Below are positions 1 through 11,818 of a stretch of DNA of 64,000 nucleotides, piece after piece. The stretch is from the NCBI GenBank assembly GCA_026874595.1, contig CM049316.1, positions 49,540,695 through 49,604,694 of the forward strand, read 5' to 3'. This stretch comes from Sipunculus nudus. Lineage: Eukaryota; Annelida; Sipuncula; Golfingiida; Sipunculidae. The position numbers and the translations under genes were made by a program. Position 1 is the stretch's first letter. Each line of letters begins with the position of its first letter. The notes under the pieces were generated by a model. It saw only the letters and a list, made by a program, of their open reading frames with translations, was not told the origin of the DNA and did not search any database.

Positions 1-375
1 GGTTATATTTCCTAACGTCAATGCTTCAGTCTTTTTCATATTAAGTTTTAATCCCGATACTTGTGAAAATTCATCAATGATCTTAAGGGACTTAAGAATT
101 ACAGTCTTTTAAAATAAGTGTTGCATCGTCAGCATATTGAATTATAGGAACTATTTTAACACCACCTACATTTATTTTATTGATATCCTGATCATTCATT
201 ATGGCTGAAGCCAGAAATTCAGTAGCATTTAGGAAAAGCATTGCTGAGACAGGACAGCCCTGCCTGATTCCTTTACGCATCTCAATCTCTTTAGTCAACC
301 ATCCGTTATTTTTTACTACAAAACATGGTTCATTATATAAAATCTTTACCCAACTTATATTCATGAGGGTGTCAT
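1..375 (-). pseudogene. LINE reverse transcriptase fragment, L1/Tx1-like
   Basis: Read on the minus strand, residues from 364 downward show the RT palm: SWVKILYNEP, GIRQGCPVSAMLFL and, at 125-136, the catalytic YADD followed by ATLILKD. A stop at 92-94 interrupts it. Translation resumes in another frame with SLKIIDEFSQVSGLKLN and KKTEAL, the usual sequence just after the catalytic box, so the copy carries a frameshift near position 90. The RQGCPxSAxLF spacing and SGLKLNxxKTE resemble the L1/Tx1 group. The element is 5'-truncated near 365-380 against a GGCGCC-family repeat, and its 3' end runs off the window. Confidence 0.88.
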
Positions 376-399
376 CCCAAATGGACAGGTTTCAGGTAG

Positions 400-1166
400 A
401 GGGGTCGGATTTTTTCGATCCAATCTGGACGGGTCCCAGTCCGATGGTTCCCAGTTGGACGTCACAGTGCGTCTGTTTCCACACATAAACCCACAAACCG
501 TTTGACCAGTTGGGCTAAACATTTTGCACAAATGTAGCCCTTGGATAGCTTTATAACATACACTAAAAATGGTGGCGCCACCTGCAACCATTTTTGCACA
601 TTGTCAATCTGTTCATCTGCCTTGGGAAAAAATCACTCATATCTCTGCATTGATTGGACCTGAAATTTTGCATGTGTATACATCCTGGGTAGCTTTCTTG
701 ATTTTTTGACAGGTGGCGCCACCTACTTTCAAGTTAACACTGCAGACGTCCAAGCTCATATTTCGGAAACCATTTGACCGATTTGGACAAAATTTTGCAT
801 GTGTGTAGTTCTCAGATACCTCTTCATCATAGGCAAAACCGGTGGTGCCACCTGCAACCATTTTTGCACAGCATCCATCTGTTCATCTGCCTTGGGATAA
901 AATCACATTTGTGTAAAGTTTTTAGCCTGATCGGTCAAACGGTTCCCGAGATATGTGGGTTTATGTGTGGAAACAGACACACAAATGGACGCTGGGCAGA
1001 GAGGTAAGGTCAGAGGTCAACCAAAAATGAGGGCGCAGCAGTTCACATGTGACCGATCAAATTCTGAATTTTAAAATATTCTGCCCAGTGGTTATGGAGG
1101 AGTTCTCCGGAAACCTATGCAGCGACGGCAGCAGCGTCTGCATCCAACTGAAATCATAGTATCCGC
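400..1166 (-). repeat. AGGTGGCGCCACCT-family element, copy 1
   Basis: The sequence alternates about 140-bp half-units ending in GGTGGCGCCACC (571, 713, and a degenerate copy at 841). These are joined by text shared with 22200-23900, such as the gcaaccatttttgcacag and tatctcgggaaccgtttgac motifs. The tip near 1148-1166 (atccgcaaaactctgttttg) is the inverted counterpart of the CAAAACCAAGTTTTGCGGATAC terminus at 43723 and 41452. Small frames here are repeat-derived, not genes. Confidence 0.75.
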
Positions 1167-1169
1167 AAA

Positions 1170-1490
1170 ACTCTGTTTTGACGGATATAATGATTGTAGC
1201 TGGCACCACCAGTCTTATATACAACAAAGAGATATATACATATGCCCAATGTCAGACTGATATGTCAAACCCCTCCTGTGAAATAAGCAGGGACATACAC
1301 TGTGCAAAAATTATTGTAGGTGGCGCCACCAGTCTTGTACACTATAAAGCTACCCGTCATGTATAAACATGCCCAATTTAGGCTGATGTATCAAATTCCT
1401 CCGTAGAAATAAGCAGGCACATACACTGCAAAAGTCAATGTAGGTGGCACCACGTGTCTTGTAAATGAAAATACCATCAAAGACGCATAG
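1170..1490. repeat. GGCGCC-related short tandem units
   Basis: Three units of about 125 bp share gtaggtggcgccaccagtcttgt-like ends and ataagcagg(g/c)acatacactg interiors (around 1196, 1317 and 1440). They look like a diverged relative of the neighbouring GGCGCC family. Confidence 0.6.
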
Positions 1491-1519
1491 ACAGGTGAAA
1501 ATATCAGTCCAAGACATCA

Positions 1520-1960
1520 AACTTCCCCAGAGTTTGATGCACTGGGCTGACAAGGCTTAGGTGAGTAAGGCAGTTGCCCCCAAGTGACCTGTGACAAATT
1601 ACTGCCTAAAGCTACTGCACTGATTGAACTCTTGACCTGCACCTGGCTAGACTGAGTGAACTTTGACCTGTACCTGGCTGCACTGAGTGAACTCTTGACC
1701 TGTTGCATAATCTGGCTGTCTGCCAAAGCTACAATAGATTCAGGCTGAACTTTGGTGCCAAATATGATGCAGTGAGCAGTCTGCCAAAGCTATAAATAGA
1801 ATGCAGCTACTGCACTGAGTGAACTCTTGACCTATACCTGGCTGCACTTCTTCCAATCATGGCACTGTGCAAAAACTATTTATAGAGCTGACATCATCTT
1901 GGCTAATGGCCAACATCAAGGCACTGGCAATCTGCCAATGGAAAACCAAATGCTGCAACC
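1520..1960 (-). repeat. Dispersed repeat with cactgagtgaactcttgacct units
   Basis: Four or more short units containing gtgaactcttgacct and cctggctgcact alternate with tctgccaaagctacaata. The same text occurs in the opposite orientation at 59880-60400 (aggtcaagagttcactcagtg). No coding content is seen. Confidence 0.65.
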
Positions 1961-2525
1961 TGTACACTAAAGTGGTCCCTATTTGAAATTTATTTTCCCA
2001 ATACAAAATGCTTTTCAGCTGACATTTTTATAAAAAAAAAAGATATCAGGAATATATGTTAAATTATTACGGATGCATACTGAATGCAAAATTAAAATAC
2101 AGATATATTTCATTGATGGCAAATTCTTGAATTAAGTTGAGTAGGGATACCAATAATTTATAATCCACGTACAGTTGTCTTTATATAGCCACAGAGAGCT
2201 GAATATGCATGATTGTAACATTGCCTGGTATGATGAATAACTTAAATCATAAATCTAAACTTTTTAAAAGCTTTTAAAAAAACTTTCTTTTCAATATTAA
2301 CCAAAGATAACCTGAAATCTAAATGACTTGGACATGATGTAATAGATGCTGATAAACTGGGGCCAGGCTAGATGTAACAGCATCACACAGCTAACATATA
2401 TGGTAAAATGACTCAATTCAATCTCCATAATTCAGCCAAAAATCATTCATGTGGAACCATAATGACAATTATTATAAGAATTATTGTAGGGATAATTCTT
2501 GTAAAATATTTAACAAACTGGCTGA
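1960..2525. repeat. Dispersed repeat module (shared with 20715, 50780, 62830)
   Basis: The block contains ttgctggcatgatgtaat-type text, gatgctgataaactgg and taaaatgactcaattcaa, followed by ttattataagaattatt. Near-copies lie at 20715-21350, inverted at 50640-50940 and 55010-55200, and direct at 62830-63290. It appears to be an internal segment of the 49831-52996 foldback family. Confidence 0.6.
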
Positions 2526-2850
2526 TGGCGCCACCTGCAACCACTTATGCACAGTGTCCATCTGTTCATCTGCCTTGGGATAAAATCACTCATATCTCAG
2601 AAGTGGTTTGACTTTTTCACCTGAAATTTTGCAGGTTTATACATCCTTGACAATTTTCTTGATTTTATGACAGGTAGCACCACCTACATTCACGTTTACG
2701 CTGCAGACATTCATGCTAATATACAACACACCTCACTCTATTCCCCTTGCCACTTAATCCATGCCTCACTTTACCTGTCCCACTCTGATTTCTGCGGATA
2801 CACAGTCGCTTGTCGACTACCCATATTCTAGTTTCTTCCTCTCAGCTTAT
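2520..2850 (+). repeat. GGCGCC-family element, 3' end copy
   Basis: One GGCGCCACC unit (2527) is followed by a GGTAGCACCACC variant and then the family's 3' terminal text (caacacacctcactctattcc ... gcggatacac ... cgactacccatattctagttt). The same ending occurs at 23820-23925, 45745-45858 and 59455-59575. Confidence 0.7.
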
Positions 2851-3840
2851 TAGCTCAGCTGACTATAAGTCATCTGAGCTATAGTCGTGGTCCTTTGTCC
2901 GTTGTCCGTCTGGCCGGCCGTCCTTTAACAGGGCACATTTTGAAATAGTTGGACCTATGAATCCAATATTTTGCATACAGTTAGATGTGCCCAAAATCTC
3001 CTACCATACAGAAAATTGGGTCACTAGGACTTTGTTCCTTCGAAATATTAAGAAAAAACTTCTGTTTTCCATATAAAAAACCATTGTTACACTTCAAGGC
3101 TGCCTAATATTGAAACCATTCGGCATACAGTTAGATGTCTCCAAAATCCCCTACCATGCCAAGAATTTGGTCACTAGGACTTAATACCTTCGTTATATTA
3201 ATGAAAAACTTCATTTTTCCATTAAAAACCCATTGTTACACTTCAAGACTGCCAAATATCAAAAACCACTGATCTGACTTTAATCATAAATAATATACAT
3301 ATTTTTCAATCTCTATGCACATGCCAGAATGATGTCAGTATTGCATAATTGTTTTAAGTTATGGGCCCAAACATAATGCACTTTGTAAAAAATCAAGAAA
3401 TATATTTACTCCCTTAACAAGGGCATTGCTGAAGCTAGAGATTTTTTTGTCAGGGATGTAACATTATTTAATCAAGATTCGATTGAATACCCAAAATTAG
3501 TTCTGAATTTTTCAAATTTTATAAGTTATTAGTATAAATATAAAATTAGTACCTTAAATTTTGCCCAACTGTGACCATGGCACGTTTCTTTCCCGTGAGC
3601 ACTGTTTATATAATTTTCATATCATGCACACATAAGGATTTCAGCTTTTTAGTTTAGAAAGCTGAAAGAAATTGGCCAAAAAATTGTAGCTTTTATTAAT
3701 GTTTTTTTATGAGACCCTGTCAGACTTTGGCTCTCTCCAGCCCCTCTTGAGTCACCTGTATTATGCATGCTTGAGGCGAGGCATACACCGAATCCAGGCA
3801 GCTTATGGCCAGCCACAGTTGATCCAGGTGTCCAACCCAA
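2847..3840 (+). mobile_element. Helentron/HINE-like repeat copy, 5' part
   Basis: It begins with the family hairpin at 2851-2883: TAGCTCAG, spacer, TGACT-ATA-AGTCA, spacer, CTGAGCTA. This is followed by gtggtcctttgtccg and the internal text found in all other copies (gttagatgt(c/g)ccc, ttacacttcaag). It runs into the ATATG-rich satellite at 3846. The 3' terminal hairpin is not adjacent. Confidence 0.65.
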
Positions 3841-3845
3841 CCCTT

Positions 3846-4155
3846 ACGAAAATGGAAAGTACTCACATATATGTGCCTTATATGCCCCTTATAAGGGCCT
3901 TATATGTCCCTTATATTTCCCATATAAGTGCTGTGTATGTGAGTTATATGTATATTGCAGCTATATGTTTAGTCAGGCATTGTTATATGTGAGTTATAAG
4001 GGAGTTGTATGTTTGTTATATGTCAGTTATAAGGGAGTTGCAAATGAGGCCACTCTGTACATTTCATTTATATGTGACTTGTATGGGAGATATAAGGGAG
4101 GTGAACGTGAAGGGGTTCTGTATATGTCAGTTATATGTCAGTTATAAGTTTATAT
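3846..4155. repeat. ATATG/TTATA-rich degenerate tandem repeat
   Basis: Irregular 10- to 20-bp units such as ttatatgtcccttat, gggagttataaggg and tatatgtgagttat repeat for 300 bp. The related array at 7205-7620 lies about 3.3 kb away. Apparent frames rich in Tyr and Ile are by-products of the repeat. Confidence 0.75.
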
Positions 4156-4835
4156 ACTGTGAGCTTACTGTTCTATAAGATAGGACTTAGACATTTTCCA
4201 AGGGAACACAAATGCTGCAGAAACTTCTAAGTCCCAGCCCCATTATGGTTTTAAGAAAATGAATTATAATTGAATAATAAATACTGAAGAAGTATGTTAA
4301 AATGGGTATCAAAATAACCAGCTTCCTCAGAACTTTATGTATATTAGAAAAATAATACTATAAATAATTTTTTTTCATCTGACTTATTCATTAAGAAGTG
4401 TAAAATATAGTAATCATGCATGCAGTAAAACATCATTTAAACAAAACACAATATAAAAAAATAATTTGACTATATTTCACATTGGTTATAATTTGTGCCC
4501 TTGATAATTATAAGAAAAAATAATTCTTTTGGAATGTAGTGTATATACAAGTACTTCAGCATCTAATTGCAATTGATAACTACTTCATAAATACAGAACA
4601 AAGGGTACTGATGTAGTGTGCCACTGACCAATTATGGGAATACATAGGCATTAACCTAATATCATATTGGTTTTAGAAACAGCTCAGCACCCACACATTT
4701 TAGCAGTAAAATATTGCCACTGAAAATCAACAGCATTGATAAAAGCAGAGGTACTTAAAAAGAATAAGTATCTGCATTCTTATTGTGACAATAACCAGCA
4801 TTCTAATCAGTAAATTTCACTAGTATATGTAACTA
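4155..4835. other. AT-rich stretch without recognised features
   Basis: The stretch is single-copy-looking AT-rich sequence. I see no coding similarity and no match to the repeat families elsewhere in the window. A pure C tract (4839-4860) ends it. Confidence 0.5.
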
Positions 4836-4935
4836 CCTCCCCCCCCCCCCCCCCCCCCCCAGCAGACAAGCTTGCTGTACAAGCACTCTCTGCAATGGGC
4901 CATTGACCTTACTGTACCCTGCCCTGGAATAGTGG

Positions 4936-4943
4936 TGACGTCA
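4936..4943. promoter_or_regulatory. Full CRE palindrome TGACGTCA
   Basis: A perfect TGACGTCA (CREB/ATF site) lies about 155 bp upstream of a candidate first coding exon. The region 4860-5095 is the least AT-rich and least repetitive in the neighbourhood, which fits a proximal promoter. A chance occurrence is possible. Confidence 0.35.
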
Positions 4944-5095
4944 CATGAATACTGTACAGGCTGTGCACAACTAAGGCATGCAGAGTCAGTTTACATCTGT
5001 GTGATAACATCCGGTAACCGTTAAGGGAGTACACACTTTGAAGAGAAGTTCTTTGTCAAGCTGCTCAAGCAGAAGGGGAATGTATAGCTGAAAAA

Positions 5096-6942
5096 ATGTC
5101 TCATTGGTAAGTTATCTTGCATTATTTAAGTTATTTTTGCATAGTAAACCAGTGATTGCATAAAGATGACTTCACCTATCTTGGTTTGCCCTGCAAAAAC
5201 AGAATTTGTGTGTTTCAAGATAACATTTCCTATTTGGTGGCCCATTTTTACAAAATACCACATTTTCTACAAAAAGCTGATGCTGTTGCCCCCTATATAG
5301 TGACAATGTGCATGTTCTATGCACCAACAGGAAGCTAAGAACATATTCTTTTCAGTGGTGCTATTTGCAATAGGGTGTGGAAAAATCAAGAGTCAGCAGC
5401 AGGCCCTAAAGTTACATATTGATTTAATTTCTGAATGTCCCCTACCTGTGAAGGGTTGATCAGTTAACCTACATAAAGCTTAATCGGCACACAAAGGCTA
5501 TGAGTACCACATACTACCATTTTATTTGTTGAACCTATACATGGCTATTGACCATGTTATTATTTACGGCTGAACTCTGGGTCATGAAAAGAAAAGCTGC
5601 TACAAGGTAATTATGTTCCTTTCCATTTTCCAAATTGACTTGAATTTTTCTGTCTTGCTAGAGTGCCCAAAAGTTATATGATTAAAAATGTTTAATAATA
5701 CAATATTTATAAGTTTTTTATTTCAGGCAAAGTAAACATTAACACTGTTGATCATTGCTGAATTTACAGCCACTGTCTCAATTTTGATGAATGCTTTTTT
5801 TTATAAAATTGAAGAGAGGTTTGCTGTACTCAACCAAAACATATCAACTAATCAAATATTTTTTTTACTATTGGAGTCTATCACACAAAAGCTCCTAAAT
5901 TAAGCTTTAATTTGGTAATATGCCTTTCTACATGTCATTTACATATACTGTAAACACCAATTAATTAACAATTTGACACATAACACACTATGTTTCATAA
6001 CAACCCATAAACCATTCAAAACCATATGTATGAATTTAATCTGAATTTGACATCAGAAGATCAAGAACACTCTTTATAAAGGTCATGAGCACTTTAAAGG
6101 GCTTGGTCCTCTGACTTTTCCTTTCCTTTGAAGTTTTTCTGACATATTCACTTTCATCACAAAAGAAAAAGCATAATAATTTGGGAATTTGTTTCAATAA
6201 GGATCAGATGATTTCATTAGGTACTGTTTTGATTCCCAAAGAGAAATCAAATCCGGTTCAATTTACAGGTTAATCAAGAGTGGGTTTTTAGTCCACCTTG
6301 AATGATTTCTTTTTATATGTACATGTATTAGTGCCATTTCACCATAAAAGATCAAGACGTCATTTTGAACATTACTGACCACCAATATATCATTGATGTG
6401 TAGTTTTAGTAATATTATTGATGTGAGGCCCTTTTTTAGTTAAATAATTTGTCTACTTAAATGTCAAAATATGCAAGACTCCATGTTCTTAATTATTTAT
6501 TTCCAACAACCTTTGTTTCTATGATCTGTAAAACAGGCATATTTTCAGAACATTTAAAACCCCTATATAGAGAGCAGATGTACTTTCAGTGAAATAAATT
6601 CTTTTCATTTTTTTACTTGTGTGTTGCCTCCAGATAAGATAAAATAATGTTAATGTTAAGAAAAGCAATACTAAGCATCAATGTCAAAAGATTATCTTTA
6701 AACTTATGTAATAAAATAATTAATTTGAGCAATAATAACTATATGTGTATACTTAGACTGGTAACATTTGTTTTTGCAGGTCAAACAGGAGGGGACAGAA
6801 AAGGATTTAGAGTGTGGCAAGGCTGTATATTTCCTTCCAGCCTTCATTCCCTAAAATGACAACACTCTCAAATCTGACTGAACCAGGGAGTTTTAAAAAT
6901 CTTATGAAAATATTATTTTCAGTTTACAAATGTGTAAATAAA
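5096..6942 (+). other. Candidate short spliced transcript (microprotein or lncRNA)
   Basis: The sequence aaaaaATGTCTCATTG is followed by a consensus donor gtaagt at 5107. A pyrimidine-rich acceptor tttgtttttgcag precedes 6780, and AATAAA lies at 6937-6942. Direct splicing of 5106 to 6780 gives only a 13-codon frame (MSHWSNRRGQKRI, stop at 6808-6810). The same 3' exon in phase 0 reads VKQEGTEKDLECGKAVYFLP then AFIP and stop, which looks more protein-like and would need an unseen internal exon. No family is recognised. Confidence 0.25.
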
Positions 6943-7204
6943 CATTAATTTTGGCTATTGTATTTTCTTACTTTTATGTTTCATGTGTTTGCGTCCATGT
7001 GACTGTGTGAAGTTGATGACCCCCAGTGTGACTGCAGGCCAGCATTGATTTCAAGGAATTGCAGAGTGCAGGAAGCTCACCACACACACACACAAAGCTT
7101 AATTTCTATCATCTAACGTAATTGCTTGTGGAATAAAGAAAAGAGTAAACACCTTTCAAAACAAAACATACAACAGATAGTAACTGAGCTATTGACAAAC
7201 AGCA

Positions 7205-7620
7205 CAGAAGGTGCATACACTGGACTTGTATGTGAGTTATATGTCATTTATAAGGGACATATATGGCACTTATAAGTCCCATATATGTCACATATATGTC
7301 ACATATATGGGAGTTATAAGGTACATATATGGGAGTTATAAGGCACATATATGGGACATATATGGGAGTTATAAGGGACATATATGGGATATATGGGAGT
7401 TATAGGGGACCTATATGTGGAAGCCTTATAAGTGACATATAAGGCCCATATATGTGACATATAAGGCTCCTACCTAATTTGCATATAAAATCCATATACC
7501 AGACATATATGTGACATATATGGGAGTTATAAGGTTGGATATAAGGGACATATATGGCACATATATGTGCCTTATATGTGCCATATAACTTTCACATATA
7601 TGGCACTTATAAAAATTTTT
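7205..7620. repeat. ATATG/TTATA-rich degenerate tandem repeat, second array
   Basis: Units such as gggacatatatggga, gttataaggcac and cacatatatg recur for 400 bp with roughly 10-bp phrasing, and many are self-complementary. The repeat matches the array at 3846-4155. Confidence 0.75.
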
Positions 7621-7669
7621 GGTAAGGGAACTCATCTAGTAGTTTTAACCAACAACATAACAATAAACA

Positions 7670-8702
7670 ATAAATTAATAAATTTTTTATTGGTTTTTAA
7701 TAACAAATTAAAGAAAAATAGAAAAGGAATTTGTTAGTTTATAATAACAGGAAATTAATTTGCAGTTACTGATGATATAAGAATCTTGTATCGATGGGTA
7801 GAATGTCACATATTCCAAATAACACCATGCAGTCACCTATGGCATTTTTCAGTTCAATTTTAATGATAAAGAAGTAAATCATATTATTCATTACTAATCA
7901 TTAGGGATCATATGAAGGAAATTAATGATAGACAAAGATGCAGTTGATAATATTAATTTAGATTCCTACTGTGTCTAGTGTGTACATTGATGTGAAATTA
8001 GTCCAAAATGATTTTTTTACAGTTATTTTTTAATATAAATAAAAGCCATAAAACCAGGTACTTATGATCATTATTTAAATGTGTGAATTTTGTATATTCT
8101 GGATTCTCAACATCATTGTTTGTTGAAAACTGAATAAATACCAGACATGGTGCGAATACGTTGTAACTGTATTTAAATACGAATATGATTATGTGCTCCA
8201 TTATAAAATTTCTTGCATAAAGAATGGGAATTCAGGTAAAAATGAAAGTATATGAATACTCGTGCAAATACTTTCAAAATGTATTCATGAATGCATTCAT
8301 GAATATATTCTTTAATATTATTTTAATAATCATTTCAGTTATATTTCATTTTAAAAAATCATATGATTCTCTTATTATTTTTGATAAAAATTATATTTGG
8401 GACAATATTTGTAATTTTTTTTAATAAATAGTTAAACTCTTATATTATATGTTCTGCTTATAAGTTATATGGCCAAGTCAAAATCTGTGTGACAGTAGTA
8501 CTCCATTTGTTAATAAAATAAATGAAATCAATCCTCTTCCCTGTCTCCAAACGAACTATCAAAATCATACATAAGCTAAACAACATCAACTCATAATACA
8601 GCTTATATTTATTACCACACAAAACCAGCATGTGCCTCATTTCTAAATAATATTTGTTTATCATATATAACAGCTGAGCGTCGTGACCCATAGGTCCCTT
8701 GT
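7670..8702 (+). mobile_element. Helentron/HINE-like repeat, 3' part
   Basis: It shares long text with 19130-20180 and 36890-37447 (ccaggtacttatgatcattatt, gaataaataccagacatggtg, tgaatgcattcatgaatat). It ends in the family 3' terminus cagctgagcgtcgtgacccataggtcccttg at 8670-8700, where the GACCCATGGGTC palindrome carries one mismatch. Confidence 0.7.
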
Positions 8703-9110
8703 TTGTATTTTATTCATTGTTATTCTTGGCTATGCTACATTTTAGATTTTGTATTGTACCACCAGGGTTATAATGATTAAAGTGCACATATAATTTTGTC
8801 CAAAAAGTGGTGTATTCTATGAAAGTGTGGATGTTCATCAGATAAATAGTTCCTTACTTCAGAAGAGTAAAAACTTCACCATGTGTGAAATTGACTACTT
8901 GTTCCAGAAATAAATTATAGCTGAGATAGTAATTAGGACAATGATATTGTTTGTCCCTTATTCAACCAACAGTGTATATACTTTATTTGAAAGATGTTTT
9001 TATTTTATCAAATTTACTGAATCTTTTTTTTTTTTTCAGTGAATAAAATTAAGCATGTATTGAAAACTCCAATTAGTCCAGTTGGAAATAGGGGTCATCA
9101 TGCACCCCCC
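8700..9110. repeat. Dispersed module also present at 35210-35540
   Basis: Text such as ttcttggctatgctacatttt, attgtaccaccaggg and gaaagtgtggatg recurs almost unchanged at 35210-35540, and its beginning recurs at 62330. It is non-coding. Confidence 0.6.
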
Positions 9111-9294
9111 TGGAATATACTTCTAATTGGTTCTTCTATATTGCAAAAAATGTGTAGAAAATGATTAGCTATGTTAAAAAGTTGTCCGGATGTCCCACAT
9201 ATGATTTTTATGCAAATTAGTGCCGCCATTACCGAAAAATCTATTATTCGCTATATCTCCGAAACTTAGAATATATCATGAAAATAGAAATTAT

Positions 9295-9820
9295 CATGAC
9301 AAATACACATGTACGGACTTTTTTCGCAATGCCTGCAGATATTGGCCTGATTTTTGGTGTGTGGGCAGATAATGACCAGTTACAGATCGAGTTCGCATTT
9401 CGTCCCGGTTGACCTACTTTTGACCATTTTACGGCTCCTTAACTTAGAAAATTTCATGAAAAATAGAAATTTTCACGACAAATACACATGTACGGACTTT
9501 TGTTCGCAATGCCTGCAGATATTGGCCTGATTTTTGGTGTGTATACAGATATTGACTAGTTACAGATCGAGTTCACGTTTTGTCCTGGTTGACCTACTTT
9601 TTATCGTTTTACGGCTCCTAAACATAGAAAATTTCATGAAAAATATAAATTTTGTCAGCTATGCCAGCATTAATTTGCCACAGACACATGAGCTCACTTC
9701 AAGAGTAATTTTATAATATTTGCCCCTAAAAACATGGTTCTAGACACCTTATTTGTTGAGTTATCTGCAAAATATAAATTTTCATGACAAATGTACATGT
9801 ACAGCCGTTTTTAGCCCTCA
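9295..9820 (+). repeat. About 190-bp tandem repeat (cctgcagatattggcctgat units)
   Basis: Units containing cacatgtacggact, gcaatgcctgcagatattgg, gttacagatcgagttc and ttttacggctcc repeat at about 190-bp spacing. Further diverged units lie at 10495-10820. No protein is encoded. Confidence 0.7.
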
Positions 9821-10880
9821 GCTCATAGGCTGATGGGCTATTGTCGTCACCCAAGCTGTCCGTCTATCCGTCCGTCCATCTGTCTGTCCGGTGTCTGTCC
9901 GTCCGTCTGTCCGTTCCGCGTCTGTTAACTTTTACCTTGTGAGCGGGATATCTATAAAAGGAATCACTATGGGAAATTTATTTCATCAGTGAAGATGTAT
10001 ATTGATAAAATCGAGATTAAGTTCAAAGATGGGTGACCTTGACCCATTTTTCTACATTTTAGAGCTGATTATAGAAAAACACTCAGAAGCTTATATCTCA
10101 GGAACCATTGTGTGGATTTTTACAAAACTCACTATGATCATTTGGACTGATGGTCTGTACGTGCTGCACAATTTTGGTGGCGCCACCTGCAATTTCTGAT
10201 TTTTTATAAAATTTTATCAGATTTTTCAATTTTGGCCTTTTGTGCAGGATATCTCCAAAGGTATTCAACACAGGAACTTCATTACTTCAGTGCTATTGCA
10301 TTATATTTACAAAATCTTGGTCAAGTTCAAAGATGGGTGGTCTTGACCTACTTTTCAAGGTCACAGAGCTTGGTATAGAAAAAAACTTAGGAGCTTATTT
10401 CTCAGGAAGCATTTGGTGAATTGTTATGAAACATGGTACATACCTCTCCAATTTAAATTTATAACTGATTATCAGCTTTTGCTAATATTCTAGTTTCGCA
10501 ATGCAATGCTTACAGATACTGGCCTAATGTTTGGTCTGTGGGTGCATAATGACCACTTACAGATCGAGTTCACGTTTCGTCCCAGTCAACCTATTTTTGA
10601 CCATATGACAGATCCTGAACATACAAAATTTCATGAAAGACAGAATTTTTATGAAAAATGCACATGTATGGACCTTTTTCACAATGCCTGCAGATACTGG
10701 CCTGATTTTTGGTGTGTTGCTTGATAATGACCCATTACAGATCAAGTTGCATTTTGCCCTTGTTGACCTACTTTTGACCATACAACACCTCCTGAACTTA
10801 AAAAAATTTTACAAAATTTAACAAATGTTTCTAATTTGCCCCAGGCGGGGGCATTTTTGTCATTCCGACACATCTAGTTA
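9813..10880 (+). mobile_element. Non-coding element with Pyr-rich ccgtccgtc start
   Basis: It starts agccctcagctcataggctgatgggctattgtcgtc, followed by a (tccgtc)n-like tract. It runs through one GGCGCCACC unit (10178) and the 190-bp repeat units, and ends near ccccaggcgggggcatttttgtcattccgac at 10840-10872. The start and end look like element termini, but no inverted repeat or target duplication is evident. Confidence 0.4.
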
Positions 10881-11818
10881 ATATATTAATTCCTCTATAT
10901 ATTTCCTATGTACATACCAAAAATTAGATCTGAATTTTTTAAAATTGTATGAGTTATTAGCGTTAATATAAAATCAGTAACTTAAATTTTGCCCAGATTT
11001 GACCACGGCACATTTTTTTCATGTAACTGCTTTGGGTTTAATTTTCACAGCATGCTACCATAAGCATTCCATCTCTAAACATCTGAACTTTGAAACCAGT
11101 TGATCAAAAACTGTAGATTTTATTCAAGTTTTCAAGCACAATGTAAAGTATTGTTTAGATCAAGCAAGTGTTATGCAGTTTGCTAGAGCTCAGCTCCCAA
11201 GCTTCCCAGGCCAGCTCTCAGCTACCAAATTTTGGCATACAGTTAGATGTCCCCAAACCCCCCTACCATTCCAAAAGTTTAGTCACTAGAACTTCATTCC
11301 TTCGAGATATTAAGAAAAAAACTTTAATATTCATTTAAAAAAAAAAACCATTGTTACACTTCAAGACTGCCTAACATCAAAACCACTGATCTGACTTTGA
11401 TCATATAAAATATACATGTTCTTCTATTTATACTCTATGCACATGTCAGAAATGATGTGAGTATTGCGAAATTGTTTTAAGTTATGGGCCCGAACATAAT
11501 GCACTTTGTAAACAAGAAATATGTTTACATCCTTAACATGAAAATTGCTGAAGCTAGAGATTTTTTTTTTGTGAGGGATATAACATTATTTAATCAAGAT
11601 TCAATTGTATACCCAAAATTAGTTTTGAATTTTTCAAATTTTACAAATTATTAGTATAAATATAAAATCAGTACCTTAAATTTTGCCTAATTTTGATCAT
11701 GGCATGTTTGTTTCGTGTAAGCACTGTTGATATAATTTTCATATCATGCAGAAATAAGGATTTCAGCTTGCTAGTTTTGAATGTTGAAAGAAATTGGCCC
11801 TAAACTGTAGCTTTTTTT
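10880..11818. repeat. Internal Helentron-like repeat fragments
   Basis: The text matches internal parts of the TAGCTCAG family at 18000-18900 and 3230-3660 (cacatgccagaaatgatgt, acattatttaatcaagattc, cttaaattttgcc). Neither terminus is present. Confidence 0.6.
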
